Shown piece after piece: positions 43,170 through 52,301 of a stretch of DNA of 64,000 bases; within the stretch, counting starts at the first letter, position 1; the number at the start of each line of letters is the position of its first letter. The stretch is from Neorhizobium vignae (GTDB lineage: Bacteria > Pseudomonadota > Alphaproteobacteria > Rhizobiales > Rhizobiaceae), in the NCBI RefSeq assembly GCF_000732195.1, contig NZ_JNNU01000013.1, forward strand, positions 62,001 through 126,000, given 5' to 3'. A program made the position numbers and the translations under genes. The notes under the pieces were generated by a model, which was not told the origin of the DNA, ran no database searches, and was given only the letters and a program-made list of their open reading frames with translations.

Positions 43170-44176
43170 TTGGACTTTCTGGCCGCTTCCGCAAGCAGAT
43201 CCACATAGTCCTTCAAGACCCACGAGATAGATAGCGGTGTCGGATTTGCCGCGGTGCCGATCGGGTTGCGCCCCAGCATGACGAGTGCGCCCTTGTCCAC
43301 GGCCGGCATTCTCGACATCAAGGGGTTCGCCGCCAGCGCATCGAGTAGCTTCTGGCTTCCATAGGTGACGACGATATCCACGTCGTCAAAGACATCGATG
43401 CGCTCGGCACTGACAGAGCCGGCGAATTTTCCGGCCTTCGAAGCTTCAACGACGCTCTTGGGCGATTTCAGGCCAAGATCCTCGAAGAACCTCACCCGGG
43501 TATCGTGCGTCGTATAGAAGTTGACGGTGCTCAGGTCCGTCGCATCCAGATGGGTAATGAACATCGCCGATTTACCCTGAAGCTCAGGATGCCCGCCTAC
43601 CACCTTGGCGATGTCGGCTTCGATCTTGGCGATCAATGCCTCGCCTTGCGTGGCCATGCCCATGCCGGCGCTGTTCAAGCGGATCATGTCACGCCAGTCG
43701 GTCGACCACGGCGCTTCCGGATAGGCGACGACCGGGGCAATCTGGCTCAGCGTGTCGTATTCCGATTGACTCAATCCGGAATAGGACGCCAGGATCAGAT
43801 CGGGCCTCGTGGCGGCCACCGCCTCGAAATCGATGCCGTCCCCTTCGTCGAAAAGCACCGGTTTGCCGGCGTGGAGCGCGGCCAGCCTTTCGGCTACCCA
43901 AGGCAATACCCCATCGCCGTCATCGTCGCCGAAATTGGCCCTGGCAAAGCCAACAGGTACGACACCGAGCGCCAGCGGCACTTCATGATTTGCCCAGGCG
44001 ACTGTCGCTACCCGCACCGGCTTTTGCGGAATGATCGTCGTGCCGAACGCATGCTTGATGGTGACGGGATATATCGTTCCCTCGGCCGCCCGGGCGCCTG
44101 CCCCGGCGGCGCCGAACGCAACAATCCAGATGCATATCGCCGTCATTTTCACGGCCGAAAGCAATAACCGCAGCAT
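43166..44176 (-). CDS. Iron-siderophore periplasmic substrate-binding protein
   Basis: A 336-aa binding protein of the FepB/FecB type. The signal peptide is VKMTAICIWIVAFGAAGAGARA. The mature part has HAFGTTIIPQKPVRVATVAWAN, a two-lobed fold with a helical linker and ARPDLILASYSG-type motifs (here VAATRPDLILASYSGLS). It is first in the five-gene uptake operon and divergent from the TonB receptor. A palindrome lies 20 bp before its start. Confidence 0.9.
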   Translation of the reverse strand: MLRLLLSAVKMTAICIWIVAFGAAGAGARAAEGTIYPVTIKHAFGTTIIPQKPVRVATVAWANHEVPLALGVVPVGFARANFGDDDGDGVLPWVAERLAALHAGKPVLFDEGDGIDFEAVAATRPDLILASYSGLSQSEYDTLSQIAPVVAYPEAPWSTDWRDMIRLNSAGMGMATQGEALIAKIEADIAKVVGGHPELQGKSAMFITHLDATDLSTVNFYTTHDTRVRFFEDLGLKSPKSVVEASKAGKFAGSVSAERIDVFDDVDIVVTYGSQKLLDALAANPLMSRMPAVDKGALVMLGRNPIGTAANPTPLSISWVLKDYVDLLAEAARKSK

Positions 44177-44487
44177 CGTCGAACTCCGCAGATTTTAAGT
44201 GGACTTCCACTTTCAGGTTAAGGGAGCCCCGTCAACCGCCCTCCACGCCTGTACCGACAAGAGCACTGAGATTTCCGTGGGATCCTACAAAGCGCGGAGA
44301 ATTTACAATACTGGATAAACATGCTCAAGTTAATAGCCGTCCCGGGGCATATCAGACCAAGCCATTGCGGCCGCATGACCGGGAGGGATCCCTCGCGGGC
44401 GGGTTGCGAGGATGTCGTTCGATGATTCCCCCAGACCTGGCATCAGTCTCGGCGATCTCTCGCCCAATCAACTTCTGGAACGTGAAT
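44177..44487. promoter_or_regulatory. Divergent promoter region of the siderophore system with AAGTGGA palindrome
   Basis: This 311-bp gap separates the binding-protein gene and the TonB receptor. AAGTGGA (44197-44203), CT, TCCACTT (44206-44212) is a perfect palindrome 20-36 bp before the binding-protein start and may be an operator. No Irr-type box (TTTAGAA-n3-TTCTAAA) was seen. Another AT-rich patch, GGAGAATTTACAATACTGG (44298-44316), could serve the receptor promoter. No gene is supported here; the frame that opens at 44365 has no family sequence before 44488. Confidence 0.5.
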
Positions 44488-46644
44488 ATGGACAACGAAA
44501 GAACAAGCGCTCGCTCGAGACAGGCCCTTATCCGCTATCGGAATGCGGTCCTTCTGGGTTGCACGGCGCTTGTCGCCTTCACGCCGACCATTGTGCTTGG
44601 CCAGGAAAATGCGACCGCCGATACGACACTCGAACCGATCGTCATCCAGGGCAGCGGCGCCGGCCTCGATACCGACAACGATTCGAAGTCGATCGTCGCG
44701 ACGAAGACGACCGGCGTTGGCAAGATGCCTGCTGATATCCTGGAAACGCCCGCTTCGGTCTCGGTCATCACGTCCAAGGAAGTCCGGGAACGCGGCGCGG
44801 ACAGCGTGGAGCAGGTCGTGCAATATACCGCCGGCGTGGTTACGGACTATTACGGTTCGGACGATCGCTACGACTATTTCAAGATCCGCGGTTTCACGCC
44901 CTTTACATATCGAGACGGACTGGTCGTAGGTAGAACCTGGAGCGGAATTCGGGAAGAACCCTATGCCCTCGAGCGCATCGAGGTGCTGAGGGGCGCCAAC
45001 TCCACGGGATTCGGGGTTTCCGATCCCGGCGGCTCGGTGAATTATGTCACCAAGCGGCCGAAAAGCGAGCGTTTCGGCGAGATCTATGGCACCGGCGGTT
45101 CCTTCAATCACAAGGAGGCCGGTTTCGACTTCGGCGACAACATCACCGAGGATGACACACTCTCATACCGCCTGACCGGCAAGTTGCAGCGGTCGGACGC
45201 CGAATACGACTATTCGCAGGATGACGAAAACTTCATCATGGGCGGCCTCACCTGGCGCCCCACGGCTGCGACAAGCCTTTCATTCGTCTTTGATCACCTC
45301 GACAAGGACGGCACGCCCAGCGGCGGCGGCCATCCGCGGGGTACGAATCTCGACAGGGATCGTTTCTTCGGCGAGCCGGACTACAACTACGATACGACGA
45401 ACAGGAACACGTACAGTGTCATGCTCGACCACGATTTCGGGAATGGCCTGACCTTCAATTCCAACGCGCGCTACAGCAAGTCGGATACCGGATTCGGATA
45501 CGCCTATATTTACGATACGTTGGGTGCTAACGACCCGGCCGATACCGTGGTGGACCGTATTTTCTTCGGCGGGAAGGGTTCAAACCAACAGTTCGTCATC
45601 GACGCGCATCTGCTCTATGAGGCGAGCTTCGATCAGGTGGAAAGTCGTACTCTGGTTGGAATCGATCACAACAAGATCAAAACCGACAACAAAAGCTATG
45701 CTTTGTATCCGCCGATCTGGAGTGGCACGGCGCCCGGCATCGACTGGCAGAGCCCAGTCCCTTCAGGTGTGCCCGGCTCCATTCCGCTCGTCACCAGCAG
45801 GACGAACGACCAGACAACAAAGGCCGTTTACGTCCAGCAGGACCTGATCTTCTTCGACAAGCTGACAGCAAGCGTCGGCCTTCGCAATGATTGGCTCGAC
45901 CTGAGAGAAACAAACCGGATTGCGGGCACTACGGCGTCGGGTGACTACAGCGAACTCAGCAAACGCCTCGGCCTGAGTTACAAGATCACCGAAGAACTGG
46001 CGGCCTATGTCAGCTATGCCGAATCCGTTGCGCCGCCAACTACGGGCAACGAACCGACGGTTGGCAAGCAGTATGAAGCCGGGATCAAGTATCGGCCGGA
46101 TGCCTTCCCTGCCCTGTTCACTGCCTCCATCTACGATCTGACGATGGAAAACATCACGACCTACGAACCTCCAACGTACCTGCCAGCGACGGTCGACAAG
46201 ATCCGGCATCGCGGTATCGATCTCGAAGCCAAGGCGGAAGTCACCGACAACATCAACCTCATCGCATCCTATTCCTATATCGATTCAAATATCGTCGAGA
46301 ACGGCGGCACCTATGATGGCAAGCGCTTCGCGCAGGTTCCGGAGCACCTGGCTTCGGTATGGGGCACTTACACGATAGAGGGCAATGGAAGCCGCGGCGA
46401 TATGACGTTCGGTGTCGGTGCCCGCTATACGGGTTCGTATTATTTCGACAACGCAAATACCCGGAAGTCGGACGGAGCCATCGTCTTCGACGCCGCCTTC
46501 ACCTACAAGATCCAGGAGAACACGACGTTCCAGCTTAACGCCAGCAATCTGTTCGACGAGAAGCATATCGCCAACGATGACGGCGGCGCTTATTACTACA
46601 ATCCCGGCCGCGCAATCTATGCAACGCTGCGCCAGACCTGGTAG
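44488..46644 (+). CDS. TonB-dependent ferri-siderophore receptor
   Basis: A 718-aa outer-membrane receptor of the FhuA/hydroxamate class. A long signal peptide (YRNAVLLGCTALVAFTPTIVLGQ) ends near residue 39. A TonB-box-like PIVIQG is at 50-55. The plug domain (about 83-195) has LETPASVSVIT, DYFKIRGF and ERIEVLRGANSTGFG...PGGSVNYVTKRP. The barrel ends with NLFDEKHI...NPGRAIYATLRQTW, with an aromatic last residue. GTG 44482 is an alternative start 6 bp upstream. It is divergent from the ABC uptake operon and followed by a strong hairpin. Confidence 0.92.
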   Translation: MDNERTSARSRQALIRYRNAVLLGCTALVAFTPTIVLGQENATADTTLEPIVIQGSGAGLDTDNDSKSIVATKTTGVGKMPADILETPASVSVITSKEVRERGADSVEQVVQYTAGVVTDYYGSDDRYDYFKIRGFTPFTYRDGLVVGRTWSGIREEPYALERIEVLRGANSTGFGVSDPGGSVNYVTKRPKSERFGEIYGTGGSFNHKEAGFDFGDNITEDDTLSYRLTGKLQRSDAEYDYSQDDENFIMGGLTWRPTAATSLSFVFDHLDKDGTPSGGGHPRGTNLDRDRFFGEPDYNYDTTNRNTYSVMLDHDFGNGLTFNSNARYSKSDTGFGYAYIYDTLGANDPADTVVDRIFFGGKGSNQQFVIDAHLLYEASFDQVESRTLVGIDHNKIKTDNKSYALYPPIWSGTAPGIDWQSPVPSGVPGSIPLVTSRTNDQTTKAVYVQQDLIFFDKLTASVGLRNDWLDLRETNRIAGTTASGDYSELSKRLGLSYKITEELAAYVSYAESVAPPTTGNEPTVGKQYEAGIKYRPDAFPALFTASIYDLTMENITTYEPPTYLPATVDKIRHRGIDLEAKAEVTDNINLIASYSYIDSNIVENGGTYDGKRFAQVPEHLASVWGTYTIEGNGSRGDMTFGVGARYTGSYYFDNANTRKSDGAIVFDAAFTYKIQENTTFQLNASNLFDEKHIANDDGGAYYYNPGRAIYATLRQTW

Positions 46645-46649
46645 CGCAC

Positions 46650-46683
46650 CTGTCATGCCCGGCAAACATACCGGGCATGACAG
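46650..46683. terminator. Hairpin between TonB receptor and AraC regulator
   Basis: A perfect 13-bp stem CTGTCATGCCCGG (46650-46662) / CCGGGCATGACAG (46671-46683) with an 8-base loop, followed by TTTCC. It lies 6 bp after the receptor stop, between convergent genes, and should end transcription from at least the receptor side. Confidence 0.8.
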
Positions 46684-46692
46684 TTTCCTGGC

Positions 46693-47562
46693 CTAGTGGG
46701 TTTGTCGCATCCGGCGCCAGGCCGCAGGCGTATCGCCGGCAATCTGCCTGAACGCCTTCGTCAAATGTGCCTGGTCGGTGAAACCCAGCTGGGCCGCTAT
46801 CTCGGCGACGGCCAGATCGCTTTCAACGAGCAGACTTTTCGCCAGGTCGATGCGCCTGGCGAGTTGCCACTGCAGCGGCGTTTTACCGGTGGTCTGTTTG
46901 AATACATTGGCAAACCAGCTCTCCGAGAGGCCGACGGTTGCAGCCATTTCGGCAACCGTCAGGCGGCTGTCGCTCAAGCCGTCGATTCGTGACACCAACT
47001 TGTTCATCTGTGCCTGGGTCAGCCTGCCATTGGCTTTTTCGGCTTCATGGTCGGGTATGTCGAGAAGACCAGCGACGATGCTGCCCACGAGGCTTTCGCC
47101 ATAAACCGCGTGCCTTGACGGGCTGGATATCTCGTCGACCAGCAGACCCGCCAGCGTTTCGATGGCACCGACATCCTGAAGCTCCACAGGCCGGCGCACG
47201 GCGGCCAGAGCGGCGGAGGCCCCAACCGAGGGCGACAGGAACCGGAGCAACCGATCCCTATGCATATGCAGGTTGAGGTGCGAAAAGCGGTGCTTGGTTT
47301 CGCTGCTGGTCCACATCGGAACGCCGGCTGGCACATAGACGGCGCGGGTCATCGGACGGTAGTGCTGCGAGCCGTCTTGGTTCGACATGCGAATTCGAGA
47401 CGATACGTCATTGAAGAAAATCATGATGCGCGGGTCGTCCGCCAAATAATAGCCGGTGGCGCCCGACTGGCTTTCCGCTTCCCAGAAGACGCTGACCAAC
47501 CCGTCGAAACGACGCCACTTGACCGGAGCGACAACCTTTATACCCTCCGTATGCCAAGCCAT
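46693..47562 (-). CDS. AraC-family regulator next to the siderophore system
   Basis: A 289-aa AraC-type protein with an N-terminal sensor (residues about 1-180, with MTRAVYVPAGVPMWTSSETKHRFSHLNLHM) and a C-terminal pair of helix-turn-helix motifs (LTVAEMAATVGLSESWFANVFKQ and LAVAEIAAQLGFTDQAHLTKAFRQ). ATG 47562 is the likely start; the frame stays open to 47763 but that part lacks family sequence. Its neighbours suggest control of siderophore receptor expression, as for PchR or RhrA, but no ligand can be inferred. Confidence 0.85.
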   Translation of the reverse strand: MAWHTEGIKVVAPVKWRRFDGLVSVFWEAESQSGATGYYLADDPRIMIFFNDVSSRIRMSNQDGSQHYRPMTRAVYVPAGVPMWTSSETKHRFSHLNLHMHRDRLLRFLSPSVGASAALAAVRRPVELQDVGAIETLAGLLVDEISSPSRHAVYGESLVGSIVAGLLDIPDHEAEKANGRLTQAQMNKLVSRIDGLSDSRLTVAEMAATVGLSESWFANVFKQTTGKTPLQWQLARRIDLAKSLLVESDLAVAEIAAQLGFTDQAHLTKAFRQIAGDTPAAWRRMRQTH

Positions 47563-47915
47563 GGAATGCCAATAACTCAACGCCGCAATCCTTCGCCATC
47601 TGCCATTAGAAACACCGAACCCGCCACGAGGCGTCGCGACCAGCTTGCTCAGGTGGCATCTATTAATATGATAATCACGGTCAGGTATATAAAGTCTCCA
47701 GACGGATAGTAAAGGTCCGCAAAGCCCGCGGCCTCGCGACGGCGGCACCTTCCTTCTTGACAAAGGGTGTATCCGACCTCCACCTCACCCGGTCATAGGG
47801 ATAGATCTTTGCGAACCAGGTCAGTCGGCATCGGGGTCTGATCCAGCGCTTGATCCTCGTCACGATTATCATGGATACCCTTCCCGGTATTCAGGCCATG
47901 CGGGAGAAATTTTCG
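47563..47915. promoter_or_regulatory. Divergent gap with a Fur/Mur-like box
   Basis: A 353-bp gap between the AraC gene and the SDR gene. Bases 47664-47682 match 13 of 19 positions of the classical Fur box (core TGATAATCA), about 100 bp upstream of the AraC start. Rhizobial Fur homologues often sense Mn (Mur), so the site could link the AraC gene to metal status. No gene is supported in this gap; frames opening at 47850 or 47871 run into the SDR gene but lack its ribosome site. Confidence 0.4.
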
Positions 47916-48677
47916 ATGAACGTCCGACATCCACTTTTCGACCTGCACGGGCGCCATGCCGTCCTCACCGGCTCGAGCCGGGGCCTCGGCTTTGCGATGG
48001 CACGCGGACTTGCGTCCGCCGGAGCCCGGGTCACGCTGAACGGGCGCGACGAGGCGACGCTTTCCGCGGCCGTGAGCCAATTGAAGACGGAGGGGTACCA
48101 GGCCAGCGGGCTGGTCTGCGACATCACCAAGGCCGAAGAGACAGAGGCTGCGTTCGCAGGCCTCGACGGGGTCGATATCCTCGTCAACAATGCCGGCGTT
48201 CAGATCCGTGCGCCCTTCCTCGAGCATGGCACCGAAACCTGGCGGCGGATGTTCGACACCCATGTGATGGGCGCAGTGCTTCCCTCGCAAGCCGTGCTGC
48301 CCGGCATGATCGAACGCGGTGGCGGCAAGATCATCAACATATGCTCGCTGATGAGCGAGGTCGGCCGCAAGACCGTCGTGCCCTACACGACCATGAAGGG
48401 TGCACTGAAAATGCTGACCCGCGGCATGGCGACGGAGTTCGCCCGGCACAACATTCAGGTCAACGGCATCGGCCCTGGCTATTTCGCGACAGAGATGAAC
48501 CGCGCGCTGATGGAGGATCCCACATTCGACGCCTTCGTGAAGAACCGCACGCCCGCCGCTCGTTGGGGCAAGCCGGAGGAACTTTCGGGTGCAGCGATCT
48601 TTCTGGCTTCTCCGGCATCGGATTTCGTCAACGGCCAAGTGCTCTACGTCGATGGCGGCATTCTGGCGGCTCTTTGA
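47916..48677 (+). CDS. SDR-family oxidoreductase (gluconate 5-dehydrogenase-like)
   Basis: A 253-aa classical short-chain dehydrogenase. Motifs are TGSSRGLGFAMA for NAD(P) binding, LVNNAGVQ, the catalytic Ser in INICSLMSE and YTTMK with the Tyr and Lys. The C-terminus YVDGGILAAL is typical of gluconate 5-dehydrogenase and related sugar-acid enzymes. ATG 47916 is chosen because GGGAGAA ends 8 bases upstream; the frame opens earlier at 47850. It probably acts on a uronate or aldonate released by the pathway encoded downstream (inference). Confidence 0.88.
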   Translation: MNVRHPLFDLHGRHAVLTGSSRGLGFAMARGLASAGARVTLNGRDEATLSAAVSQLKTEGYQASGLVCDITKAEETEAAFAGLDGVDILVNNAGVQIRAPFLEHGTETWRRMFDTHVMGAVLPSQAVLPGMIERGGGKIINICSLMSEVGRKTVVPYTTMKGALKMLTRGMATEFARHNIQVNGIGPGYFATEMNRALMEDPTFDAFVKNRTPAARWGKPEELSGAAIFLASPASDFVNGQVLYVDGGILAAL

Positions 48678-48724
48678 GCCGCCTCGCTTCCGCGATGTCT
48701 GGCCGGCATTGAACTTACCAGGCG

Positions 48725-49519
48725 CTAGTTGTTTGTGGGCTGGTAACCGAGCCCGGCGGAAGCGGTGAGCCCTGCCGTGCGCAGGAGGTCGACATATTCG
48801 GACTTCCGGCTTTCATCGAAGCGGAACATCGGAAAGGAAATCGACATCGCGGCGATCGGTTTTCCGAGATAGTTGAAGATCGGCGCCGCCATGCATCGCA
48901 CCCCCGCCTCGCTCTCTTCCACCTCCTCGGCAAAACCACGACTGCGGGTCATCTGCAATTGGGCAAACAATTCCTGCGGATCGGTGATGGTGCGCGGCGC
49001 GAGCTTCGTCAGCTCCATCTTGCCGATCCGCTCCCGGATTTCGTCGTCGTCGCGCCATGCAAGAAGCGCCTTCCCAAGCGAGGTGCTGTGCAGCGGATTA
49101 CGCAGCCCGAGCGTCGATTTCATCGAGAGACTGTAGGCGGAATCGTATTTGTGAATGTAGACGACCTTCTGGTCCCGATCATCGAGAATGCCGAGATTGA
49201 CGGACTCGCCGGTCACCCGGGAGAGCTTTCCCATCGCCTGGTCCGCCACACGCAGCAGATCCGTCTGCTCGGTTAGCGATCGAGCGCCGAGGCTGAAAAG
49301 TTTCAGCGTCAGTCCGTATTTTTCCGTCTCCGCATCCTGCTCCACATAGCCGAGCTCAACCATGGTCTGCAGCAGCCGATGCGCCGTGGTCTTCGACGTC
49401 ATGGCGCGTTGAGCGAGATCGGCGAGGCTCACCTTCTTCCCCTCGACCAAGGCCTCCATCACGGCGAAGACCTTTAGAACGGCGGCAACATTTTCGGTTT
49501 TTGGGTTCAGCTCTGACAT
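48725..49519 (-). CDS. IclR-family regulator of the oligosaccharide operon
   Basis: A 264-aa IclR-type regulator, KdgR-like. The N-terminal winged helix is NVAAVLKVFAVMEALVEGKK to LADLAQRAMTSKTTAHRLLQTMVELGYVEQD (about residues 10-59). The C-terminal sensor has VNLGILDDRDQKVVYIHKYDS and SLGKALLAW. ATG 49519 starts family-like sequence; no ribosome site is clear. It is divergent from the GH88/105-type operon, where inverted repeats are seen, and probably controls it. Confidence 0.88.
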   Translation of the reverse strand: MSELNPKTENVAAVLKVFAVMEALVEGKKVSLADLAQRAMTSKTTAHRLLQTMVELGYVEQDAETEKYGLTLKLFSLGARSLTEQTDLLRVADQAMGKLSRVTGESVNLGILDDRDQKVVYIHKYDSAYSLSMKSTLGLRNPLHSTSLGKALLAWRDDDEIRERIGKMELTKLAPRTITDPQELFAQLQMTRSRGFAEEVEESEAGVRCMAAPIFNYLGKPIAAMSISFPMFRFDESRKSEYVDLLRTAGLTASAGLGYQPTNN

Positions 49520-49670
49520 AGCATGTTCTATTTTTTTCGAAATGATATTCTGGAATTTGCACAAAGCTGTGTCAAGATAAAGGATGGAGATGGGCACCTC
49601 TCTGCTTCACAATCAGAATGCACAGAAAAACCCGGTTGAAAAGCCGCAAGGAGTGTGATTTCCTAAAATC

Positions 49671-49685
49671 CGGAATAACGTTCCG
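49671..49685. promoter_or_regulatory. Inverted repeat upstream of the hydrolase-ABC operon
   Basis: CGGAA (49671-49675), TAACG, TTCCG (49681-49685), with further partial symmetry in the flanking A and T bases, lies 25 bp before the first gene of the operon. The 5-bp spacer matches that of the IclR-type repeat at 12745-12765. It is a likely target of the divergent IclR regulator. Confidence 0.5.
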
Positions 49686-49709
49686 AATATTTTTGGGAGG
49701 ACGGCCGGC

Positions 49710-50828
49710 ATGCATCCGCTGCTGCGGCAAAAGCAACACCTGATCCAGCGCAGCGACGTCTGTGGTCTCATCGATCGGCTGATCGACAACCTCGTCCATA
49801 TCGAGGATCGCACCGGTGAGTTCCTCCTGCGCCTCGATGACGGCCGGGTGATCGACACCAAGGGCTGGGCGGGCTGGGAATGGACCCACGGCGTCGCGCT
49901 TTTCGGCCTTCTCAAATATTGGCAGCTGACCGGCAATCAGAAGGTGATGGACATCATCGTCGACTGGTTTGAAGCCCGGCTTGCTGAAGGTACCCCCACA
50001 AAGAACATCAACACGGTCGCACCGTTTCTGACGCTTGCCCATCTCTATGAACTCACCGGGGATGCTCGGTGGCGGCCCTACCTGGAAACATGGGCCGAAT
50101 GGGTGATGCACGAGATGCCGCGTACCCGCGAAGGTGGGCTCCAGCATATCGTCTATAACAGCGTCAATGATCAGCAGATGTGGGACGACACGCTGATGAT
50201 GAGCGTGCTGCCGCTTGCCAAAATCGGCCTCGTGCTCAAACGGCCGGAGTTCGTGGAAGAGGCGAAATACCAGTTCCTGGTCCACGCCCAATATCTCTGC
50301 GACACGCAGACCGGCCTCTGGTTCCACGGCTGGACGTTCGACGGCAATCATAATTTTGCCCGCGCGAGATGGGCACGCGGCAATAGCTGGATCACGATCG
50401 CCATTCCGGAATTCATCGAACTCCTGGATCTTACCGAAAGCGACCCCCTTCGCCGCCATCTCGTGTCCCTGCTCGGCCGGCAGGCAGCGGCGCTGAAACT
50501 CCACCAGCACCCATCGGGCCTGTGGCACACGCTGATCGATGATAGGTCGAGCTACCTGGAAGCCTCGGCGACCGCCGGCTTCGCCTATGGCCTGATGAAG
50601 GGCGTACGCAAGCGGTATCTGGGCACCGAGTATCTGGAAACAGCCGAGCAGGCCATGAAAGGCGTGATCGACAATATCAGCCCCGAGGGAGAGCTCCAGC
50701 AGGTCTCTTTCGGGACGGCGATGGGCAGCGATCTCGATTTCTACCGGCAGATCAAGCTGACATCCATGCCTTACGGGCAGGCGATGGCGATGCTCTGCCT
50801 AACCGAGCTTTTGCGCAGCTTCATCTAG
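49710..50828 (+). CDS. Glycoside hydrolase family 88/105-type unsaturated glycuronyl hydrolase
   Basis: A 372-aa (alpha/alpha)6-barrel protein of the YteR/YesR type, which removes delta-4,5-unsaturated galacturonyl residues from pectin or rhamnogalacturonan fragments. Motifs are GWAGWEWTHGVALFGLLKYW, the catalytic aspartate in QQMWDDTLMM, GLWFHGWTF, ARWARGNSWI and SSYLEASATAGFAYGLMKGVRKRYL. No signal peptide, so it acts in the cytoplasm on imported oligosaccharides. It is first in the operon; GGGAGGA precedes ATG 49710. Confidence 0.9.
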   Translation: MHPLLRQKQHLIQRSDVCGLIDRLIDNLVHIEDRTGEFLLRLDDGRVIDTKGWAGWEWTHGVALFGLLKYWQLTGNQKVMDIIVDWFEARLAEGTPTKNINTVAPFLTLAHLYELTGDARWRPYLETWAEWVMHEMPRTREGGLQHIVYNSVNDQQMWDDTLMMSVLPLAKIGLVLKRPEFVEEAKYQFLVHAQYLCDTQTGLWFHGWTFDGNHNFARARWARGNSWITIAIPEFIELLDLTESDPLRRHLVSLLGRQAAALKLHQHPSGLWHTLIDDRSSYLEASATAGFAYGLMKGVRKRYLGTEYLETAEQAMKGVIDNISPEGELQQVSFGTAMGSDLDFYRQIKLTSMPYGQAMAMLCLTELLRSFI

Positions 50829-50945
50829 AAAGCTGCGCCGAGGAAGAATGGGGCGTGTCCGGCAGGAGGAGCCGGCATGCGACAAGCCATCAACAACCGC
50901 ATCCGGCGCCCGAGAGGCGATACGGGTTAGAAGGAGGAGGACGAA

Positions 50946-52229
50946 ATGACCAAACTGACGAGACGAGCATTGTTGGGCACCATGGGAGCGACTGCCGCCG
51001 CTGCCGCACTTCCGGCCATGCCGGCGTTTGCTGCCGATCGCACCATCCGCCACTATTGGTGGGGCAATCCCGAGCGCGACAAGCGCACCTTTGCCGTCAT
51101 CGACACATTCCAGAAGAAGAACGTCGGGATCGCGGTCTCCGGCGAAACGATCGGTTGGGGCGACTACTGGACTAAAATGGCGACCCAGACTGCAGGCCGG
51201 AACATGGCCGACCTCGTGCAGATGGACTACCGGTTCCTGTTCGAATACGTCAATCGCGGGGCGCTGAAGCCCCTCGACGAATTCGTCGGCAAGAGCCTGA
51301 TGATCGCCGATTTCGACAAGGGGCCTCTTGACGGCGGCAAGGTCGATGGAAAGCTTTATGCTCTCAACATCGGCTCGAACAGCCAGGTCATGGTCCACAA
51401 TACGCGCGCCTTCCAGGAGGCGGGTATCGATGCAGACCTGATCAACTGGACCTGGGACGACTTTGCCAAGGCGTGCGAAAAGATCACCGCCAAGTCCGGC
51501 GGCAAGATGAAGGGGTCGGACGATCTGTCCCTGATGATCGAGACCTTCGAATCCTGGGTGCGCCAGAACGGTCGGGAATTCTACAGCCCCGACGGCAAGG
51601 TCACCGCGACAGCCGGCGACGTCACCAGCTGGTGGCAGATGTGGGCCGATCTGCGCAAGGCGGGGGTTGTTCGCGACAAGAACAAGACCGTCATCCTCGA
51701 TCCGCCGATCGCCGAGTCGGGTATTGCCGTCGGCGACACCGCCATGTCCCACTACTGGTCCAATCAGTTGGTCGGCATCCAGGCTGTGGCAAAGGACAAG
51801 ATCGGCGCTGCCATGGTGCCCCACAAGGCGGGCGGCAAGCCTGGCCAGTTCATCAAGCCCTCGATGTTCCTGTCCCTCAGCCGAGACGCCAAGGATACGG
51901 CGGCCGCAATTGCCTACATGAACGCCTGGGTCAACGATCCTGAGATTACCGGCATTCTTGGTCTCGAACGCGGTATTCCTTGTTCGCCGAAAATCCGCGC
52001 AGCGCTGGCCCCGAAGCTCACGGAAGTCGAAAAGCTCTCCGTCGACTATTTCACGGCTATCCAGAGCAAGGTGGGCCCGCTGCCGGTACCCGCCCCCAAG
52101 GGAGCGGGAGAGGTACGAGACGCCTTCATGCGTATCGGCACCGATGTCGTGCTTGGCAAGGTGGAAGTCGCCAAAGCCGCCAGCACCTTCATCGAGGATG
52201 CCCAGGCAATCATCGAACGCGCCCAGTAA
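50946..52229 (+). CDS. Sugar ABC transporter extracellular-binding protein
   Basis: A 427-aa family 1 solute-binding protein. The twin-arginine-like leader is LTRRALLGTMGATAAAAALP, with cleavage after PAFAA. The mature start RTIRHYWWGNPERDKRTFAVIDTFQ and later GSNSQVMVHNTRAFQEAGI are typical of oligosaccharide binders. AGGAGGAGG lies just before ATG 50946. A strong hairpin lies between it and the permeases, as in malE-like operons. The ligand is probably an unsaturated or acidic oligosaccharide. Confidence 0.9.
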   Translation: MTKLTRRALLGTMGATAAAAALPAMPAFAADRTIRHYWWGNPERDKRTFAVIDTFQKKNVGIAVSGETIGWGDYWTKMATQTAGRNMADLVQMDYRFLFEYVNRGALKPLDEFVGKSLMIADFDKGPLDGGKVDGKLYALNIGSNSQVMVHNTRAFQEAGIDADLINWTWDDFAKACEKITAKSGGKMKGSDDLSLMIETFESWVRQNGREFYSPDGKVTATAGDVTSWWQMWADLRKAGVVRDKNKTVILDPPIAESGIAVGDTAMSHYWSNQLVGIQAVAKDKIGAAMVPHKAGGKPGQFIKPSMFLSLSRDAKDTAAAIAYMNAWVNDPEITGILGLERGIPCSPKIRAALAPKLTEVEKLSVDYFTAIQSKVGPLPVPAPKGAGEVRDAFMRIGTDVVLGKVEVAKAASTFIEDAQAIIERAQ

Positions 52230-52248
52230 TCGGCGCGGGAATATCAAG

Positions 52249-52274
52249 GCCCCGGCGGCGCCTGCCGCCGGGGC
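52249..52274 (+). promoter_or_regulatory. Intercistronic hairpin between binding-protein and permease genes
   Basis: A perfect 11-bp stem GCCCCGGCGGC (52249-52259) / GCCGCCGGGGC (52264-52274) with loop GCCT, followed by TTCTCTT. Placed 19 bp after the binding-protein stop and 27 bp before the permease start, it should partly end transcription or protect the upstream mRNA, giving more binding protein than permease. Confidence 0.75.
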
Positions 52275-52301
52275 TTCTCTTCCGACAACAAGGTCGTTTC
52301 G

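Noticed and set aside
44177..44487. Irr or classical Fur box upstream of the TonB receptor
   Set aside because: No adequate match was found in the gap; only an unrelated palindrome is present.
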